From NCBI GenBank assembly GCA_028817685.1, contig JAPPPC010000812.1, positions 1 through 7,493 of the forward strand: a DNA stretch of 7,493 nt, given 5' to 3'. A program made the position numbers and the translations under genes. Below are positions 5,769-7,493 of the stretch, piece by piece. The notes beneath the pieces were generated by a model. The model saw only the letters and a list, made by a program, of their open reading frames with translations. It was not told the origin of the DNA and ran no database searches. Position 1 is the stretch's first letter. Every line of letters begins with the position of its first letter. This stretch comes from Rhodospirillaceae bacterium. Its GTDB lineage: Bacteria; Pseudomonadota; Alphaproteobacteria; UBA8366; GCA-2717185.

Positions 5769-6980
5769 CTAATCCGCGCCTGCCGCAACGGCGACCTGTG
5801 GACGGGTGCCCGGCAACAGGAAAGCCGCAGCGGCGGCGAGGATTGCCGCCCCCCCGAACAATGCGAACAGAGTCCCGAAATCGCCGTCCTTATCGAACAG
5901 CCAGCCCGCCAAATGAACGGTGAGGCCGCCAACGCCCAGGGCCAGGACGAATTTCGCGCCATAGGCGACCGCCCGCCAGCGGAACGGCGTGTAATGGGCG
6001 ACCAACATGTTTTCTGCCGCTGCGAAGGCAAGCATGAAACTGAGCACCATCAGTATGGCCACCAGCAGCGTGTAGTCGGACAATGAGACGATGACGAACA
6101 GCAGGGGGATCTGCAGCACCCAGAACACGATGTAGATGGCCCGGGCGGAATAACGGTCCGCCATCCAACCGCCGAAAATACTGCTCAGCGAGGCGACACC
6201 CGAAACGATTCCAACGAACACGCCGATTTCCGTGTAGCTGGATGCCATCGCGGCGCTCAGCCCCATCTCCATGAGTTTCGGCATCGTGTTGGTGAGACCG
6301 GTATAGACGAACCCGGTACATGCCATGGTGATCGTCAGGACGATGAAAACCCGTACGAAGGCGCTGGAATCCGGTGCGCCGGTTGACGCCCGATCCTTGG
6401 TCACATCCTTGATCCAGCCCGCGCGCCAGACGAACAGCAAACCGGCACCGGCCACGATCGACAGCGCACCCGGGATGATAAAGGCGGCACGCCAAGTGAC
6501 GTAATCGATCATCAAGCCGACAAAGACCGGCGCGATGGCGCTGCCCACATTGCCGAAGACACCGTTGATGCCCAGCGTCATGCCCTGCTTCTTCGCCCAG
6601 GCGACAACCCAGGCGATTCCAACCGGATGGTAGATCGAGGCGAACAGGCCGATCAGCGTGAGACCGATGAACAATCCCGACGGCCCCTCCGCCATGCCGA
6701 CGACAATCGCCCCGACACCAATGCCGAGGAAGAAGATCACCATCATGCCGATCTGGCTCCAACGGTCGCCGAGCCAGCCCGCCGGCAGGGCGGCGACACC
6801 AAAGAGCACAAGCCCCAGACTCGACAAGCCGAGCAGCTCGCCATAGGGCATGTCGAAGACCTTGGGCAGGTAGAGGACCGCCGTGGCGTAGAGCACGGTA
6901 AACATGTGCGAAAAGCTGTGCCCCACATTCGAGAAGAGAATTGCGGTCAGAGCCTGTCTCTGTTCGCTGTGTTCGGCCAT
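5769..6980 (-). CDS. Major facilitator superfamily (MFS) transporter, 403 aa
   Basis: This is an inner-membrane transporter with about twelve hydrophobic segments and the family's usual length. Each half has its own MFS motif A between helices 2 and 3: GWLGDRWSQ (68-76) in the first and GGWMADRYSAR (270-280) in the second. HSFSHMFTVLYATAVL (21-36) in helix 1 and FASIYHPVG (113-121) resemble the group of MFS proteins that includes fosmidomycin-resistance-like exporters, although the substrate here cannot be told. A polar loop at about 188-207 joins the two halves. AAENMLVAHYTPFRWRAVAYG (321-341) is a conserved-looking helix 10 region. The start ATG has AGAGG almost touching it, a poor spacing, but no better start is seen. 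The gene is divergent from the GMC oxidoreductase and is followed by the TetR-type gene on the same strand. It may import the substrate of, or export a product from, the nearby oxidoreductases. Confidence 0.93.
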   Translation of the reverse strand: MAEHSEQRQALTAILFSNVGHSFSHMFTVLYATAVLYLPKVFDMPYGELLGLSSLGLVLFGVAALPAGWLGDRWSQIGMMVIFFLGIGVGAIVVGMAEGPSGLFIGLTLIGLFASIYHPVGIAWVVAWAKKQGMTLGINGVFGNVGSAIAPVFVGLMIDYVTWRAAFIIPGALSIVAGAGLLFVWRAGWIKDVTKDRASTGAPDSSAFVRVFIVLTITMACTGFVYTGLTNTMPKLMEMGLSAAMASSYTEIGVFVGIVSGVASLSSIFGGWMADRYSARAIYIVFWVLQIPLLFVIVSLSDYTLLVAILMVLSFMLAFAAAENMLVAHYTPFRWRAVAYGAKFVLALGVGGLTVHLAGWLFDKDGDFGTLFALFGGAAILAAAAAFLLPGTRPQVAVAAGAD

Positions 6981-7137
6981 ACCTCTGGGGTCCTATCGGG
7001 AATTCAATGCGGCGCACCATGACAGGACCCTGCGATAAGGGCAATCGCTGGCACCGACAGCTTGTCCTAATTGGTCCGGAACGGCAGCATGCCGAAAACA
7101 CACAGTAGACGCGGCGAAGACGGCGTCCGGAGATTGA
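6981..7137. promoter_or_regulatory. Divergent promoter region between MFS transporter and GMC oxidoreductase genes
   Basis: This 157-base spacer must hold promoters for both flanking genes. It contains a 7-base inverted repeat, GGGTCCT (6988-6994) and AGGACCC (7024-7030), whose motif partly recurs at 7064-7076 as TGTCCTAATTGGT. It also contains an imperfect palindrome GACAGCTTGTC (7056-7066). These could be operator half-sites for the TetR-type regulator. No convincing -35/-10 pair was found by eye. Confidence 0.35.
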
Positions 7138-7493
7138 ATGATCTACGACTACATTATCGTCGGCGGCGGATCGGCGGGCTCGGTGCTCGCCAACAGGCTG
7201 TCGGCGCGCAGCAGCAATCAGGTTCTGGTCTGCGAAGCGGGCCAGGACACGCCGCACGGCAAGGTGCCTGACGTCATTCTGGACAGCTATCCGGGCACCG
7301 CCTATCTGGATACCCGGTTCCACTGGACGGAATTGAAGGTGACCACACAAGTGGTCAGCCACAACAATCCGGAAGAGAACCGCCCACCGCTGCGAAAATA
7401 CGAACAGGCCCGCGTGCTCGGCGGCGGTTCGTCGATCAACGGGCAATTGGCCAATCGCGGCGCGCCGACAGATTACAACGACTGGGCCGACCG
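7138..7493 (+). CDS. GMC-family FAD-dependent oxidoreductase, N-terminal part (cut by window edge)
   Basis: 118 codons are visible and the frame is open at the right edge. The product begins MIYDYIIVGGGSAGSVLANRL, the dinucleotide-binding fold with GGGSAGS (9-15) that holds the FAD ADP moiety; Glu33 (VCEAG) is the usual ribose-binding acid. ARVLGGGSSINGQLANRG (91-108), followed by APTDYNDWA, is the GMC family signature around the flavin. Full proteins are usually about 500-560 residues and oxidise alcohols such as choline, glucose or polyethylene glycol; the substrate here is unknown. The start is secure: an in-frame TGA lies directly before the ATG, and GGAG (7129-7132) is 5 bases upstream. 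It probably works with the divergent MFS transporter and the SDR in one oxidative pathway; that is inference. Confidence 0.93.
   Translation, partial: MIYDYIIVGGGSAGSVLANRLSARSSNQVLVCEAGQDTPHGKVPDVILDSYPGTAYLDTRFHWTELKVTTQVVSHNNPEENRPPLRKYEQARVLGGGSSINGQLANRGAPTDYNDWAD

Noticed and set aside
5890..7446. Long minus-strand open frame of 518 codons
   Set aside because: It is an arginine-rich, low-quality shadow frame lying over the MFS and GMC genes; both of those have clear family motifs in other frames.

Overview
The window is GC-rich, densely packed bacterial DNA, most likely from an alphaproteobacterium. This rests on the overall look of the proteins and codon use, and no marker gene fixes it. 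It carries seven complete protein genes plus one that is complete only if an internal UGA is read through, and two genes cut by the window edges. I see no RNA genes, insertion sequences or CRISPR array.

Left part (1-4189, all minus strand). Transcription would start near 4200 and run leftwards through five genes. First is a small selenoprotein of the UGSC family, 175 residues, in which an in-frame UGA at 3899-3901 is best read as selenocysteine 97. Next come three tandem paralogues of about 340 residues (2543-3586, 1516-2550, 489-1508) of a family I cannot name with certainty. Last is a truncated EamA/DMT-type membrane transporter (1-371). A reader that stops at UGA would give only a 96-residue fragment of the selenoprotein. 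The following 78 codons stay open, begin with Gly-Ser-Cys, and contain a suitable SECIS-like hairpin just after the UGA.

Middle (4190-5699). A short-chain dehydrogenase/reductase gene (4266-5075, plus strand) is divergent from the selenoprotein gene across 76 bases. Its 3' end overlaps, tail to tail, a TetR-like regulator gene (5055-5699, minus strand) whose C-terminal half resembles COQ9-type proteins.

Right part (5769-7493). An MFS transporter gene (5769-6980, minus strand) lies just upstream of the regulator gene. It is divergent from the start of a GMC-family FAD oxidoreductase gene (7138 to the window end, plus strand).

Taken together, the window looks like an accessory catabolic or detoxification locus: a redox selenoprotein with three large partner candidates, two oxidoreductases (SDR and GMC), two transporters and one regulator. 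The substrate cannot be read from the sequence. The most interesting part is the linkage of a UGSC selenoprotein with three cysteine-conserving paralogues in one likely transcription unit.
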